Numbered from the stretch's first letter, positions 1-9,145 are shown. The stretch: DNA of 64,000 bases from Sphingomonas sp. PP-CE-1G-424 (GCF_004341085.1 NZ_SLXW01000001.1:806001-870000), one strand, 5' to 3'. Notes: generated by a model from the sequence alone, not told the origin. Made by a program: numbers and translations.

Positions 1-105
1 GCGATATTCGCGCTTGGAGCGGGCTTCGGCCTTGCCCGTGGGGATTACGGCAGCCGCTGGAATTGCGAGCGAGAGCGCGCTCAGCGCCATGAGAAACTTC
101 CGCAT
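1..105 (-). CDS. N-terminal fragment of a secreted protein (runs off the window)
   Basis: Only the first 35 codons are inside the window. The start is an ATG at 105, preceded on the minus strand by an AGGGA ribosome site about 10 bases upstream. The peptide begins MRKFLMALSALSLAIPAAA, a typical Sec signal peptide with a short basic end, a hydrophobic core and an AxA-like cleavage region. A basic stretch (KAEARSKREYR) follows. Small glycine-zipper surface proteins of sphingomonads start this way, but the fragment is too short to identify the family. It is divergent from the helicase gene on its right. Confidence 0.6.
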   Translation of the reverse strand, partial: MRKFLMALSALSLAIPAAAVIPTGKAEARSKREYR

Positions 106-328
106 GATGATCGTCCCTGTTGATGTAGATGATGATGTAGATAAAGTTCGGTATCGATACAGGCGCAACGCATGCGCTTCATGTCGGTTGCGTAACAGGC
201 CGGAGTCGACGGCCTTGTTTGCATTTGGATGATCGGCGGCGGCACTTTCTTGGCGACGACACCCTCAAATACGTTAGCTCACGGCACAAAAGGTTGCCCT
301 TTCGTTCTCACTGCAGCAAGGTGGCGCG

Positions 329-3028
329 GTGCTTCGCTATCCCGCCCTCCACGCCAGCCACGCCGGCATCTGGATCGCGAACACGGAGGGCGCGCGTCCT
401 ATAGGGCGGGGCGAGGCGATCCGGATCGCGGCCGATACGCCGGTCATCATGCTCAACGCGCCGCTGGTCGGGCAGCGGCTCGGCTATCCCGATCTGTCGG
501 GGCTCGACCTGCTCGAACTCTACGCCTTTCTTCGCCCGGCGCAGTTCGCGGTGCCGACGCCAAAGGGGATCGCGCGGGTCACCGGGCTCGACGTGCCGAC
601 CGAGGATGCGGAGGTCGCGCCGTTCCTCCTCCGCGCGGCGGAGGCGATGCTGGCGCTCACCGATAGCGAATGGCCCGAGCGCGAGGGCGCGTGGACCGCG
701 GCGCAATCGCTGTTCCGCCTGCGCTGGCCCTGGGCGCCGGTCGTCGCCGAGCGGCTGAAGAAGCCGGCAGTCAACGAACGCTGGCTGTTCTCGTCGCTCC
801 CCGAATGGGAGGAGCACGCACCGCGACCCGCTCCCCGCACCGTCACGATCGAGCCCGGCGATGCCGAGGCGCGCCTCGTCGACCTCACTGGCCACGGTGC
901 CGAGGAGCGCCCCGGCCAACGCGCCTATGCCGGCGCCGCCACCGCTGCCTTCGCGCCGCGGGCAATGCGCGACACGCCCAACCTCGTCCTTGCCGAGGCA
1001 GGGACCGGAATCGGCAAGACCCTTGGCTATCTCGCGCCCGCCTCGCTCTGGGCGGAGAAGGCCGGCGGCGCGGTGTGGATTTCGACCTACACCAAGACGC
1101 TGCAACGCCAGCTCGGCCAGGAAACCGCGCGCCTGTATCCCGACGCCGCGATCCGGAAAGCCAAGGTCGTCACGCGCAAAGGCCGCGAGAATTACCTCTG
1201 CCTGCTGAACCTGGAGGACGCGCTGCAAGGCGGGTTCGCAGGGCGTGCGGCGATCCTCGCGCACCTCGTCGCGCGCTGGGCCGCGTATAGCGCGGACGGC
1301 GACATGGTCGGCGGCGACCTCCCCGGCTGGCTGCCCACCCTGTTCCGCCGCAACGGCTCGACCGCGCTGACCGACCGACGCGGCGAGTGCGTGTATGCGG
1401 GCTGCCCACACTATCGGAAATGCTTCATCGAACGCGCCGCCCGCGCCTCGTCCGACGCCGACATCGTCATCGCCAACCACGCGCTGGTGATGGTCAACGC
1501 GGCAAGGGGGCGCGAACTCGCGACCCGGCCGACGCGCTACGTGTTCGACGAGGGGCATCATATCTTCGACGCCGCCGATTCGATGTTCGCGACCGCGCTG
1601 ACCGGTGCGGAGACAATCGAACTGCGCCGCTGGATCCTCGGCCCCGAATCGAGCGGTCGCGGGCGCCGACGAGGGCTCGCTGCGCGCCTGTCCGATCTCG
1701 CCAGCTATGACGAACAGGGCGCGCGGGCGATCAGCGATGCGGTCACCGCAGCGGGAGCGTTGGCGTCCGATGGCTGGCTGCAACGCCTGGGCGAAGGCGC
1801 GCCGTTCGGGCCGATCGAGACGCTGCTCGCCGCCGTCCGCGGGCTCACCTACGCGAGGGCCGAACAACCCGGCGACGCAGGGTACGGCCTGGAGACCGAA
1901 CTCGCCGAACCCGACGCGACGCTGATCGAGGCCGCCGCGCCCGCCGCCGCCGCGCTCGACGCACTCGTCCGCCCGCTCGTAACGCTCGGTCGCCGGCTTG
2001 AAGCCGTGCTCGCCGAAGCCCCCGACTGGATGGACGCGCCCGCCCGAGCGCGAGTCGAGGGCGCGATCGCGTCGATCGGCTGGCGTGCGGAGACGGTGGC
2101 GTCGTGGCTGTCGCTGCTCGCGCGCGTCGGCGGGCCGGTCGACGGCGATTTCGTCGACTGGCTCGCGGTCGACCGGATCGAAGGCCGCGAGTTCGATATC
2201 GGGCTGCACCGCCACTGGCTCGACCCGACGCGGCCGTTCGCCGAGATCGTCCTGAAGCCCGCCCACGGCGCGCTCGTCACCTCGGCGACGCTCACCGGCG
2301 GCGGCGACTGGGAAGTCGCCGAAGCCCGCACCGGTGCGCCGCATTTGTTGCGCCCCGCCGCACGGTTCGAGGCGAAGAGCCCGTTCGATTATACCCGCCA
2401 AGCCGAAGTACTGATCGTCACCGACGTGAAGCGTGGTGACATCGGCGCGCTCGCCAACGCCTATGCGCAGCTGATCGTCGCCAGCCGCGGCGGCACGCTC
2501 GGGCTGTTCACCGCGATCCGGCGTCTGCGCGGTGTGCATGGCCGGATCGCCGATCGACTCGCGCGCGAAGGCCTGCCGCTCCACGCGCAGCACGTCGATC
2601 CGATCGACACCGGAACCTTGGTCGACATTTTCCGCGACGATCCGGGGGCGTCGTTGCTCGGCACCGATGCGCTGCGCGACGGCGTCGACGTGCCCGGCGA
2701 ATCGCTGCGGCTAGTAGTAATGGAGGGCGTGCCCTGGGCGAAACCGTCCGTTCTGCACGCCGCGCGCAGGCTCGCGGGTGGCGGCTCGGCTTATGACGAC
2801 CGGCTTGTTCGCGCGCGTCTGGCGCAGGCGTTTGGCAGGCTGATTCGCCGCGCGGACGATTCCGGCGTTTTCGTGATGCTGTCCGCGGCGATGCCGTCGC
2901 GGTTGCTCAGCGCGTTCCCGCCGGGGGTGCCGATTGCGCGCGTCACGCTCGAAGAAGCGGTAGCCCGAGTAGCAAGCCGGCTTTCCTCGCGGGCGGCGGT
3001 AGGGCATGAAAGCCGCGAACCCGCTTGA
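329..3028 (+). CDS. ATP-dependent DNA helicase, DinG/XPD (Rad3) family with iron-sulfur cluster
   Basis: An 899-residue superfamily 2 helicase, expected to unwind DNA 5'-to-3' and to act in repair or in removal of unusual structures. Walker A (AEAGTGIGKT) is near residues 222-231. A cysteine cluster (NYLC, GEC, GCPHYRKC, about residues 290-365) fits the 4Fe-4S domain of XPD/DinG enzymes. The DEGH box is near residue 406. The C-terminal half carries the second RecA domain, including LGTDALRDGVDVPG and the arginine-rich FGRLIRR motif. The first ~180 residues are a sphingomonad-type extension. The start is GTG at 329. The sixA-like gene follows within 10 bases, so they are probably co-transcribed. 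Family assignment is firm; the exact substrate is unknown. Confidence 0.9.
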   Translation: MLRYPALHASHAGIWIANTEGARPIGRGEAIRIAADTPVIMLNAPLVGQRLGYPDLSGLDLLELYAFLRPAQFAVPTPKGIARVTGLDVPTEDAEVAPFLLRAAEAMLALTDSEWPEREGAWTAAQSLFRLRWPWAPVVAERLKKPAVNERWLFSSLPEWEEHAPRPAPRTVTIEPGDAEARLVDLTGHGAEERPGQRAYAGAATAAFAPRAMRDTPNLVLAEAGTGIGKTLGYLAPASLWAEKAGGAVWISTYTKTLQRQLGQETARLYPDAAIRKAKVVTRKGRENYLCLLNLEDALQGGFAGRAAILAHLVARWAAYSADGDMVGGDLPGWLPTLFRRNGSTALTDRRGECVYAGCPHYRKCFIERAARASSDADIVIANHALVMVNAARGRELATRPTRYVFDEGHHIFDAADSMFATALTGAETIELRRWILGPESSGRGRRRGLAARLSDLASYDEQGARAISDAVTAAGALASDGWLQRLGEGAPFGPIETLLAAVRGLTYARAEQPGDAGYGLETELAEPDATLIEAAAPAAAALDALVRPLVTLGRRLEAVLAEAPDWMDAPARARVEGAIASIGWRAETVASWLSLLARVGGPVDGDFVDWLAVDRIEGREFDIGLHRHWLDPTRPFAEIVLKPAHGALVTSATLTGGGDWEVAEARTGAPHLLRPAARFEAKSPFDYTRQAEVLIVTDVKRGDIGALANAYAQLIVASRGGTLGLFTAIRRLRGVHGRIADRLAREGLPLHAQHVDPIDTGTLVDIFRDDPGASLLGTDALRDGVDVPGESLRLVVMEGVPWAKPSVLHAARRLAGGGSAYDDRLVRARLAQAFGRLIRRADDSGVFVMLSAAMPSRLLSAFPPGVPIARVTLEEAVARVASRLSSRAAVGHESREPA

Positions 3029-3036
3029 GGATTGCC

Positions 3037-3573
3037 ATGAAGACGTTGACGCTGTTGCGCCACGCCAAGTCCGGCTGGGACGATCCGGTCGCGCGCGATT
3101 TCGACCGCCCGCTCAATGCCAAGGGCAAGCGTGCCGCGGCGATGGTCGGTCGGCACATGCGGTCGCTGGGGCTTGCGTTCGATCACGCCATCGCGTCGCC
3201 GGCGGTGCGGGTTTCGGAGACTTTGGAGCAGATCGAATTCGGCTATGGCAGGACGATTGCGCCGAACTTGGATCGACGGGTGTACCTGGCGTCGGCGGCG
3301 ACGTTGCTCGACGTGGTCCACGGGTTTCCGGCCGAGGCGGAGAGTGCGCTACTAGTCGGGCATAATCCGGGGTTGGAGGACCTCGTCCTGATGTTGGTCG
3401 CGGATGGGACCGATCCGCTGCGCGATGCGGTGGAGGACAAGTATCCAACGGCGAGTATTGCAGAGCTTCAGTTCGAGGGGGAATGGGGGGATGTCGCGAC
3501 CGGCACCGCCCGCCTGACCCGCTTCATCCGCCCCCGTGATCTCGATCCGACTTTAGGCCCCGACGCGGACTAA
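3037..3573 (+). CDS. Histidine phosphatase family protein (SixA-like)
   Basis: A 178-residue phosphoglycerate-mutase-fold phosphatase. The catalytic LRHAKS motif lies at residues 7-12 (His9 would carry the phosphate), and the second histidine is in the VGHNPGLED motif near residue 109. Length and the short RHAKS motif match SixA, which dephosphorylates phosphohistidine in phosphorelay proteins; the partner here is not known. The ATG at 3037 has a GAGG ribosome site 7 bases upstream that overlaps the helicase stop. A TTG further upstream (3025) is less likely. Confidence 0.88.
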   Translation: MKTLTLLRHAKSGWDDPVARDFDRPLNAKGKRAAAMVGRHMRSLGLAFDHAIASPAVRVSETLEQIEFGYGRTIAPNLDRRVYLASAATLLDVVHGFPAEAESALLVGHNPGLEDLVLMLVADGTDPLRDAVEDKYPTASIAELQFEGEWGDVATGTARLTRFIRPRDLDPTLGPDAD

Positions 3574-3580
3574 ACCATTG

Positions 3581-3636
3581 TTTCCCCGCGAAGGCGGGGA
3601 CCCAGACTGGGCTCCCGCCTTCGCGGGAGAACAAGA
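3581..3636. repeat. Palindromic intergenic repeat, CGCGAAGGCGGGG family
   Basis: Two arms (CCCCGCGAAGGCGGGG and CCCGCCTTCGCGGG) face each other around ACCCAGACTGGG, itself an inverted repeat. A near-identical copy lies at 48735-48790 and a related one at 43597-43680. It sits just after the sixA-like stop, between convergent genes. Confidence 0.9.
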
Positions 3637-3681
3637 GGGGGCGGGAGCGCAACGCCAGACACGCGCCACTCGAGTAAGCCG

Positions 3682-3787
3682 CCACCCCGGCGGAGGCCGG
3701 GGTCCAGTTGGGGTACGTCGCTAACGAAGGCAATCGCTTCGTTATTCCCACCTTTCCAACTGGGCCCCGGCCTTCGCCGGGGTGGGT
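3682..3787. repeat. Palindromic intergenic repeat, related to the CGCGAAGGCGGGG family
   Basis: Outer arms CACCCCGGCGGAGGCCGGGG and CCCCGGCCTTCGCCGGGGTG pair almost perfectly. The ACTGG/CCAGT steps pair inside them. A central hairpin (AACGAAG / CTTCGTT) is nested in the middle. It occupies most of the gap between the sixA-like gene and the convergent yceD gene and could fold as a long cruciform or a bidirectional transcript-end structure. Confidence 0.88.
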
Positions 3788-3824
3788 ATTGGATAGGCTT
3801 GCCTTCACATCCGTCGCCGCCGCT

Positions 3825-4349
3825 TCAGCTCTTCTCCGCCATTCTCGCCTTGAGATCCGAGAACGCATTCGCCGGCCGGAACTCGTCCTCGCTGATCACC
3901 CCAGCCGCTGCCAGCGCCGCCGCCGCATTAGGCCCCCTTGGAAACGGATCGATCGCCAGCGCCAGCGTGTCCGCCGCCGCCTCGCCCAGGTCGATCGTGC
4001 CGCCCTCGATCGCAACCGTGTCGAGTGCATCGTCGGACAGTTCGACCTCGTCGCCCTCCGAAACCAACTGATCGACGAACAACAGCGCAACCGGCTCGTC
4101 GATCTTCGTATCGAGCGGCTCGTCGGTCACCGAACATGCCTGCACCGCAGCCCCGGTAACGCGCCCCTTAACGACGATACCGCTCTCAGTACGCTTGATC
4201 CCCAATCGCGCGTCGAGTCGCGTGATCGAGAGGAGTGCGAACCGCTTCGCCAGCGCCGCGCGCTCGTCCTCGGTCGCGGCGATCTCGACGGTCCGCTCGC
4301 GCTCGCCGATCGTGTCGAGGCGTTCGGGGCGGCTGAACTCGGACTTCAC
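3825..4349 (-). CDS. YceD family (DUF177) protein
   Basis: A 174-residue acidic protein of the YceD/DUF177 family, linked in bacteria and plastids to 23S rRNA and 50S ribosome biogenesis. The central VQACSVTDEPLD segment and the acidic C-terminal half (LFVDQLVSEGDEVEL) fit the family. The GTG start at 4349 overlaps the stop of the upstream chaperone gene as GTGA, which indicates translational coupling. The rpmF/plsX neighbours usual in other bacteria are absent. It ends at a long palindromic repeat. Confidence 0.85.
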   Translation of the reverse strand: MKSEFSRPERLDTIGERERTVEIAATEDERAALAKRFALLSITRLDARLGIKRTESGIVVKGRVTGAAVQACSVTDEPLDTKIDEPVALLFVDQLVSEGDEVELSDDALDTVAIEGGTIDLGEAAADTLALAIDPFPRGPNAAAALAAAGVISEDEFRPANAFSDLKARMAEKS

Positions 4350-4852
4350 GGCAATTCTCCAGATAACAGATTCGGTAGTGGCATCGCCGCCAGTCCGGCA
4401 TGAAACGCCATCACCGACTCGCGGACATGCCCCAGCGCGGCGGCGTCGGGCGTCACGCCCCGGTACAGGTTGCGCACCAGGGCGGGCGCTATATCGTTCG
4501 CTGCCAGCCCATCCCGGTAGGCACCGAGACGCCCGCCAAGCATGCTCATCATCTTGCCGATATGCTTGCCGACGATGATGTCGCCGATCCCGATTTCTCT
4601 CAGCTGCCCGTCCATGTCGTCGACGAATCGTTCGGCCAGACGTGCCGCGGGTTCGCCGCCAGCGGGCTCCGTCTCGAGCCGCAGCATGACGATCGCCAGC
4701 AACGTCGCGATCATGTCGAAGCGGCCGTCGACCGTGTCCGGCACCGCGCCCTCGACATACCAATGTTCCGCGCGCGCCCGACCGACCACCGCATTGTACA
4801 GCGGCAGCGCCTCGTCCGGCTTCTCGCCGAGCAGTCTTCCGAACCAGCCCAA
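4346..4852 (-). CDS. Ubiquinol-cytochrome c chaperone family protein (CBP3/UQCC1-like)
   Basis: About 168 residues. It resembles mitochondrial Cbp3/UQCC1, which helps assembly of cytochrome b in the bc1 complex: a start of LGWFGRLLG, the ARAEHWYVEGAVPDTVDGRFDM segment and a C-terminal FHAG region. The TTG start at 4852 is chosen because AAGGA lies 7 bases upstream and the conserved WFGRLLG begins right after it; in-frame sequence upstream is not protein-like. It is divergent from bamE and coupled to yceD. Role in complex III assembly is inferred from the family. Confidence 0.82.
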   Translation of the reverse strand: MGWFGRLLGEKPDEALPLYNAVVGRARAEHWYVEGAVPDTVDGRFDMIATLLAIVMLRLETEPAGGEPAARLAERFVDDMDGQLREIGIGDIIVGKHIGKMMSMLGGRLGAYRDGLAANDIAPALVRNLYRGVTPDAAALGHVRESVMAFHAGLAAMPLPNLLSGELP

Positions 4853-4996
4853 TCCGTCGTCCTTCAGGTCGCAACCGCGCTTCGGCTTGTTTGCCCGCGC
4901 AACCTCGCATATCGAGGCGATCGGCGGCCGATGCAAATGCGTTCGCTCGTGTTCCGCGTGACCCAGTCTCGGCTTAGTATGGCCCCGGGAGAGTAT

Positions 4997-5506
4997 ATGA
5001 GCGTCGTTTCCACCCGTATCGTCCAAGTCGCGGCCATCGGCCTCGTCGCGCTGGCGAGTGCGGGCTGCACCCAGTTGCGCTCGCACCAGGGCTATGTCGT
5101 CGACACCGACCTCGTCAACTCGGTCCAGCCGGGCGTCGACAACCGCCAGTCAGTGCTCGCGACGCTGGGCAAGCCGACGATCGCCGGCCAGTTCGACCAG
5201 GGCGACTGGTATTATCTCGCGCGCGACAGCCGCAACCTCGCCTTCCGCAATCCGCGCCCGAACGCGCAGATCACGCTCCAGATCAGCTTCGACCAGAAGG
5301 GCACCGTCACCGCGATCCGTCGCGGCGGGCTCGATCAGGTCGCTTCGATCAAGCCGTATGGCAAGAAGACGCCGACGCTGGGTCGCGAACGCGGGTTCTT
5401 CCAGGATCTGTTCGGCAACATCGGCACGGTCGGTGCTGCGGGTGCCGGCGGCGGTGGTGCGGGCAACGGCAGCAATACCGGTGGCGGCGGTCGCGACCGG
5501 CCGTAA
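4997..5506 (+). CDS. bamE: Outer membrane protein assembly factor BamE (SmpA/OmlA)
   Basis: A 169-residue lipoprotein of the BAM complex that inserts beta-barrel proteins into the outer membrane. The signal ends in the lipobox ASAGC (residues 20-24), so the mature protein starts at the cysteine. The SmpA/OmlA core follows: VQPGVDNRQSVLATLGKPT, then WYYLARDSR and a beta strand LQISFDQKGTVTAI. The tail is long and glycine-rich (GAAGAGGGGAGNGSNTGGGG) and probably disordered, longer than in gammaproteobacterial BamE. The ATG at 4997 has a GGAG ribosome site. Confidence 0.92.
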   Translation: MSVVSTRIVQVAAIGLVALASAGCTQLRSHQGYVVDTDLVNSVQPGVDNRQSVLATLGKPTIAGQFDQGDWYYLARDSRNLAFRNPRPNAQITLQISFDQKGTVTAIRRGGLDQVASIKPYGKKTPTLGRERGFFQDLFGNIGTVGAAGAGGGGAGNGSNTGGGGRDRP

Positions 5507-5540
5507 TTTCGGTGTGATTCGCGCGTCTTAAGGCCGGTTT

Positions 5541-5572
5541 GGCCGCGCCGCGTGCTACGCATCGGCGCGGCC
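5541..5572 (+). terminator. Hairpin downstream of bamE, possible terminator
   Basis: A 10-bp perfect stem (GGCCGCGCCG with CGGCGCGGCC) around a 12-base loop, 34 bases after the bamE stop. No T tract follows, so termination may be weak or Rho-assisted. The rest of the gap before the glycosyltransferase shows nothing recognisable. Confidence 0.4.
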
Positions 5573-5743
5573 GGCCCGATAACGGTTCGGCGCCGATCCC
5601 GAAAGGGGGGAAAGGGATCGGCTGGTTAACGCGCAAGGTGCGCGAAGGTTCTCCCATTCCCGCGCGCGGCAAACATTCGATTCGGATCAGGTTGAGACCG
5701 AAACGGATCGAACCTTCTATACCCTCCGCGGCGGGGGTGCGAT

Positions 5744-7174
5744 GTGCGCGAGTCGTTGTGGATCGTCGACGCATTCGCGCATGAGACCTTGCTGTTTGCC
5801 GGAGTCGGATTGCTGCTCGGCGGCATCGACGACCTGCTGATCGACCTTGTCTATATCGTCAGGCGCATCCTCTATGGGCGCCGGCCGCGTCTGACGCTCG
5901 CCACACTGGAGCCGCCGCACACCGTCGGTCGGATCGCCGTGTTCGTCGCAGCATGGGACGAAGTGGCGGTGATCGGCGGCATGTTGTCGGCAGCGGTCGA
6001 GCGCTACGAGCATGACGACTATCGCATCTATGTCGGTCTCTATCCCAATGACCGGGCGACGATCGACGCCGCCGCGGCAGTAGCAGAGCGCGACCCGCGC
6101 ATCCGCCTGGTCATCGGGCCGCGTGACGGCCCGACCACCAAGGCGGACTGCCTCAACACGCTTTGGAAGGCGCTGCGCCGCGACGATGCGCGAGACGACG
6201 CCAGAACCAAGGCGATCGTCCTCCACGACGCCGAGGACGTCGTGCATGCGCAGGAATTGCGCGTCTTCGACAGCCTGATCGACCGGTACGAGGTGGTGCA
6301 GCTGCCGGTCTTGCCGCTGGTCAACCACGGGTCGCGGCTCGTGTCCGGCCATTATGCCGACGAGTTCGCGGAATCGCATGCCAAGCAGATCATCGTCCGC
6401 ACGGCGCTCGGTGCGGGGATGCCGCTGGCGGGGACGGGCTGCGCGATCGCGCCCGAGGTCCTGGCGATGATCGCCCAGGCGCGCGGCGGCGAGCCATTCG
6501 ACGCGACCAGCCTGACCGAGGATTACGAGCTTGGCCTGCGCCTCGCCGAACTCGGGGCACGCGGCATTTTCGCGCGGGTGGCAACCGACGAGGCGGGCGG
6601 CGTGGTCGCGGTCCGTGCGTATTTCCCGGGGACGATCACCACCTCGGTACGGCAGAAGACCCGCTGGATGACGGGTATCGCGCTGGCCGGCTGGGATCGT
6701 ACCGGATGGGCATCCCCCCGCGCGTTTGCCGATCACTGGATGCGGATGCGCGACCGCCGCGCGCCGCTCGCCGTCGTCGTCCTCGCGGTCGCCTATGTCT
6801 CGATTCCGGCATGGGCCACGGCGCTGTTGCTGCACTGGCAGATCGGTGCGGCCATGCCCTACCCCGCGCCGCACCCGATCGCCTTCGTCCTGCTCGTCGC
6901 CAACGCCGCGTTGCTGGTCTGGCGGCTCGCGATGCGGATGATCTTCACCGCACGAAGCTATGGCCTGCGCGAGGCCCTCTGGTCGCTGCCGCGCTTTCTG
7001 GTCGGCAATCTCGTCTCGCTGATCGCCGCACCGCGCGCGGTCATCGTCTATATCGGCATGCTGCGCGGCGCGGCGCCGGTCTGGGACAAGACTCGCCACG
7101 AGTTTCCTGCCGGGCCGGCCGACACCGATACGCTCCCGTCAAGTCCGCCGCAGTCCATCGCCGCCGCGGGATGA
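5744..7174 (+). CDS. Membrane glycosyltransferase, NfrB-like family 2
   Basis: A 476-residue inner-membrane glycosyltransferase. An N-terminal membrane segment (about residues 12-40) precedes a GT2 domain with HDAEDVV as the probable DxD-type motif, GTGCAI near residue 227, TEDYELGLRLAELG as the acceptor-site acidic motif, and RQKTRWMTGIA as the QxxRW-type motif. Two or three C-terminal membrane segments follow. This layout matches the catalytic half of NfrB, which in E. coli works with the outer-membrane protein NfrA in phage N4 adsorption and surface glycan export. The GTG start follows a G-rich ribosome site. The stop overlaps the next start as ATGA. The polysaccharide made here is unknown. 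Confidence 0.82.
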   Translation: MRESLWIVDAFAHETLLFAGVGLLLGGIDDLLIDLVYIVRRILYGRRPRLTLATLEPPHTVGRIAVFVAAWDEVAVIGGMLSAAVERYEHDDYRIYVGLYPNDRATIDAAAAVAERDPRIRLVIGPRDGPTTKADCLNTLWKALRRDDARDDARTKAIVLHDAEDVVHAQELRVFDSLIDRYEVVQLPVLPLVNHGSRLVSGHYADEFAESHAKQIIVRTALGAGMPLAGTGCAIAPEVLAMIAQARGGEPFDATSLTEDYELGLRLAELGARGIFARVATDEAGGVVAVRAYFPGTITTSVRQKTRWMTGIALAGWDRTGWASPRAFADHWMRMRDRRAPLAVVVLAVAYVSIPAWATALLLHWQIGAAMPYPAPHPIAFVLLVANAALLVWRLAMRMIFTARSYGLREALWSLPRFLVGNLVSLIAAPRAVIVYIGMLRGAAPVWDKTRHEFPAGPADTDTLPSSPPQSIAAAG

Positions 7175-8187
7175 CGGGCGGTCGTCCGCTGCGGTTCCTG
7201 GCGATGGCGCTGGGCGGGTGGACGATGATCAGGATCGCGTTCGTGTTGTCCGATGGCCGGGCGCTGCCCGTTGGTGGCGCCATCCCCGCGGTGATCAGGA
7301 TTCTGGTTCCCGATGCCGTCGCCACGGTGTTGGCGCGGACGGAAGGACGGCCGCGCACGGTCGGCAGGCGTATCGCCGCGCCTATCGTCGCACCAATCTT
7401 CACGCCGAGCTTTCCCTTCCCCGCGCGCGCGCGGACATCCGGCACTCCCGAACGGACCGATCTCCGGTTTCCGGCGCCTCCGCCCTCGCCTCCCCCTGAG
7501 TGGAAACGGCAAATCGTCCCGCTACCGTCCCCGTTCGCACCACCAGCGCGCGTGCGCGACGCAAAACGATTGAACGGCAGCGCGTGGCTGCTCGTCCGCG
7601 GCGGCCCCGCAGGCACAGTGTCGGGCGGTCAGCTCGGCGCCTCGCAAGGCGGGGTGCGGTTGACCTACGCGCTGGGAGGACGCCGCCGGTTCGCGCTGGC
7701 CGCACGTCTTGCGGCGCCGCTGCAGGGCAAAGGCCGCGAAGCCGCGCTCGGCGTCGAATGGCGACCCACCACGCTGCCGATCCGCCTGATCGCCGAGCAG
7801 CGGTTCGTGCTGGACGGCGGTCGCGGCGGCCCGACCCTGGGGATCATAGCCGGCTACGGGCCCGCCGACATCGCCCCCGGCGTCCGCATCGAGGCTTACG
7901 GCCAGGCCGGCATCATAGCCCGCGATGGCGTCGAAAAGTTCGTCGACGCGTCCGCACGGATCACGCATCCGCTCGGCCATGTCGCGGGCGCCCGGATCGA
8001 TATCGGGGTCGGGATATGGGGCAGCGCGCAACGCGGCACCGAACGCCTCGACATCGGCCCGTCGCTGGTCGTCGGCGTGCCGATCGCCGGCAAATCGCTG
8101 CGCCTCACGCTCGACTGGCGCGAACGCGTAGCCGGCGCCGCGCGTCCTGGTTCCGGCCCTGCCCTGTCGATCGGCAGCGACTTTTAA
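7171..8187 (+). CDS. Outer-membrane-like protein with NfrA C-terminal-type domain
   Basis: 338 residues, translationally coupled to the NfrB-like glycosyltransferase (ATGA). The first ~120 residues contain a hydrophobic start and a proline-rich stretch (FPAPPPSPPPEWKRQ). The C-terminal ~210 residues alternate like beta strands (SAWLLVRGGPAGTVSGGQLG, YALGGRRRFALAARL) and end in GSGPALSIGSDF, with a terminal aromatic as in outer-membrane barrels. As I recall the family, this matches the C-terminal domain of the N4 receptor NfrA. The long TPR part of NfrA is missing, so this would be a minimal partner. A role in export of the neighbour's glycan is inferred. Confidence 0.6.
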   Translation: MTGGRPLRFLAMALGGWTMIRIAFVLSDGRALPVGGAIPAVIRILVPDAVATVLARTEGRPRTVGRRIAAPIVAPIFTPSFPFPARARTSGTPERTDLRFPAPPPSPPPEWKRQIVPLPSPFAPPARVRDAKRLNGSAWLLVRGGPAGTVSGGQLGASQGGVRLTYALGGRRRFALAARLAAPLQGKGREAALGVEWRPTTLPIRLIAEQRFVLDGGRGGPTLGIIAGYGPADIAPGVRIEAYGQAGIIARDGVEKFVDASARITHPLGHVAGARIDIGVGIWGSAQRGTERLDIGPSLVVGVPIAGKSLRLTLDWRERVAGAARPGSGPALSIGSDF

Positions 8188-8224
8188 GACAGCCTAGCCC
8201 CGCCGCCGGGTTCCGGTGTAACGC

Positions 8225-9145
8225 GTGTTCGTGGACCTGTATCTCCCCGTCGCCAACCTGTCGGTCAACGCGCTCGTGATCATCCTGCTCGGAGGGGGAG
8301 TCGGGCTGTTGTCGGGCATGTTCGGGATCGGCGGCGGGTTCCTGACCACGCCGCTGCTGATCGTCTACGGCATTCCGCCGACCGTCGCCGCGGCGTCGTC
8401 GGCGAGCCAGGTGACCGGCGCCAGCGTCTCGGGCGTGTTCGCGCATTTCCGCCGCAAGGGCGTCGACACCAAGATGGGCGGCGTGCTCGTCGCGGGCGGT
8501 ATCCTCGGTTCGTTCTTCGGCGCGTGGCTGTTCCGCCTGCTCCAGCAGAGCGGCCAGATCGATACGGTGATCGCGATCGTCTACGTCGTCATGCTCGGCT
8601 CGATCGGCGGCCTGATGGCGAAGGAATCGATCGGCACGATCGGTCGCGCGCGGACCGGCCGGCCGCCGAAAGCGCGCAAGCGGCGTCATCATCCGCTGGT
8701 CGCCGCACTGCCGCTCCGCACGCGCTTTTATGCGTCCGGCCTCTATATCTCGCCGCTCGCGCCGCTGCTGCTCGGCTTCTGTACGGGCATCCTGACGATC
8801 CTGCTCGGGATCGGCGGCGGCTTCATCCTGATCCCGGCGATGATCTATCTGCTCGGGATGGCGACATCGGTGGTGGTCGGCACCTCCTTGTTCCAGACGC
8901 TGTTCGTGACCGCGGTCGCGACGATGGTCCACGCAACGACGACCAAGGCGGTGGATATCGTGCTCGCCGGGCTGCTGCTGCTGGGTTCGGTGGTCGGTGC
9001 GCAGATCGGCGCGCGATTCGCGACCAAGTTCAAACCCGAATATCTCCGCCTCGCGCTCGCGGTGATGGTGTTGCTGGTCGGGGTCCGCATCCTGCTCGGC
9101 CTGGTCTGGCGGCCCGAGGAGATCTTCTCGGTCACGCTTTCGTGA
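8225..9145 (+). CDS. Sulfite exporter TauE/SafE (TSUP) family protein
   Basis: 306 residues with seven or eight predicted membrane segments and the two internally repeated TSUP halves. The first has GLLSGMFGIGGGFLTTPLL near residue 30 and the second has GILTILLGIGGGFILIPAM near residue 190. A basic cytoplasmic loop (GRPPKARKRRHHP) separates them. The family exports sulfite or organosulfonates; the substrate here is not established. The GTG start at 8225 is the first start in frame. The stop overlaps the next gene as GTGA, and that gene family is a recurrent partner of this exporter in alphaproteobacteria. Confidence 0.9.
   Translation: MFVDLYLPVANLSVNALVIILLGGGVGLLSGMFGIGGGFLTTPLLIVYGIPPTVAAASSASQVTGASVSGVFAHFRRKGVDTKMGGVLVAGGILGSFFGAWLFRLLQQSGQIDTVIAIVYVVMLGSIGGLMAKESIGTIGRARTGRPPKARKRRHHPLVAALPLRTRFYASGLYISPLAPLLLGFCTGILTILLGIGGGFILIPAMIYLLGMATSVVVGTSLFQTLFVTAVATMVHATTTKAVDIVLAGLLLLGSVVGAQIGARFATKFKPEYLRLALAVMVLLVGVRILLGLVWRPEEIFSVTLS

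Noticed and set aside
308..2593. 761-codon open frame opposite the helicase gene
   Set aside because: Antisense shadow; the plus strand carries all helicase motifs.
3581..3787. CRISPR-like appearance of the clustered palindromes
   Set aside because: Copies are inverted and of different lengths, without regular spacers or cas genes.
3708..4403. 231-codon plus-strand frame over the yceD gene
   Set aside because: Antisense to yceD and starting within a palindromic repeat.
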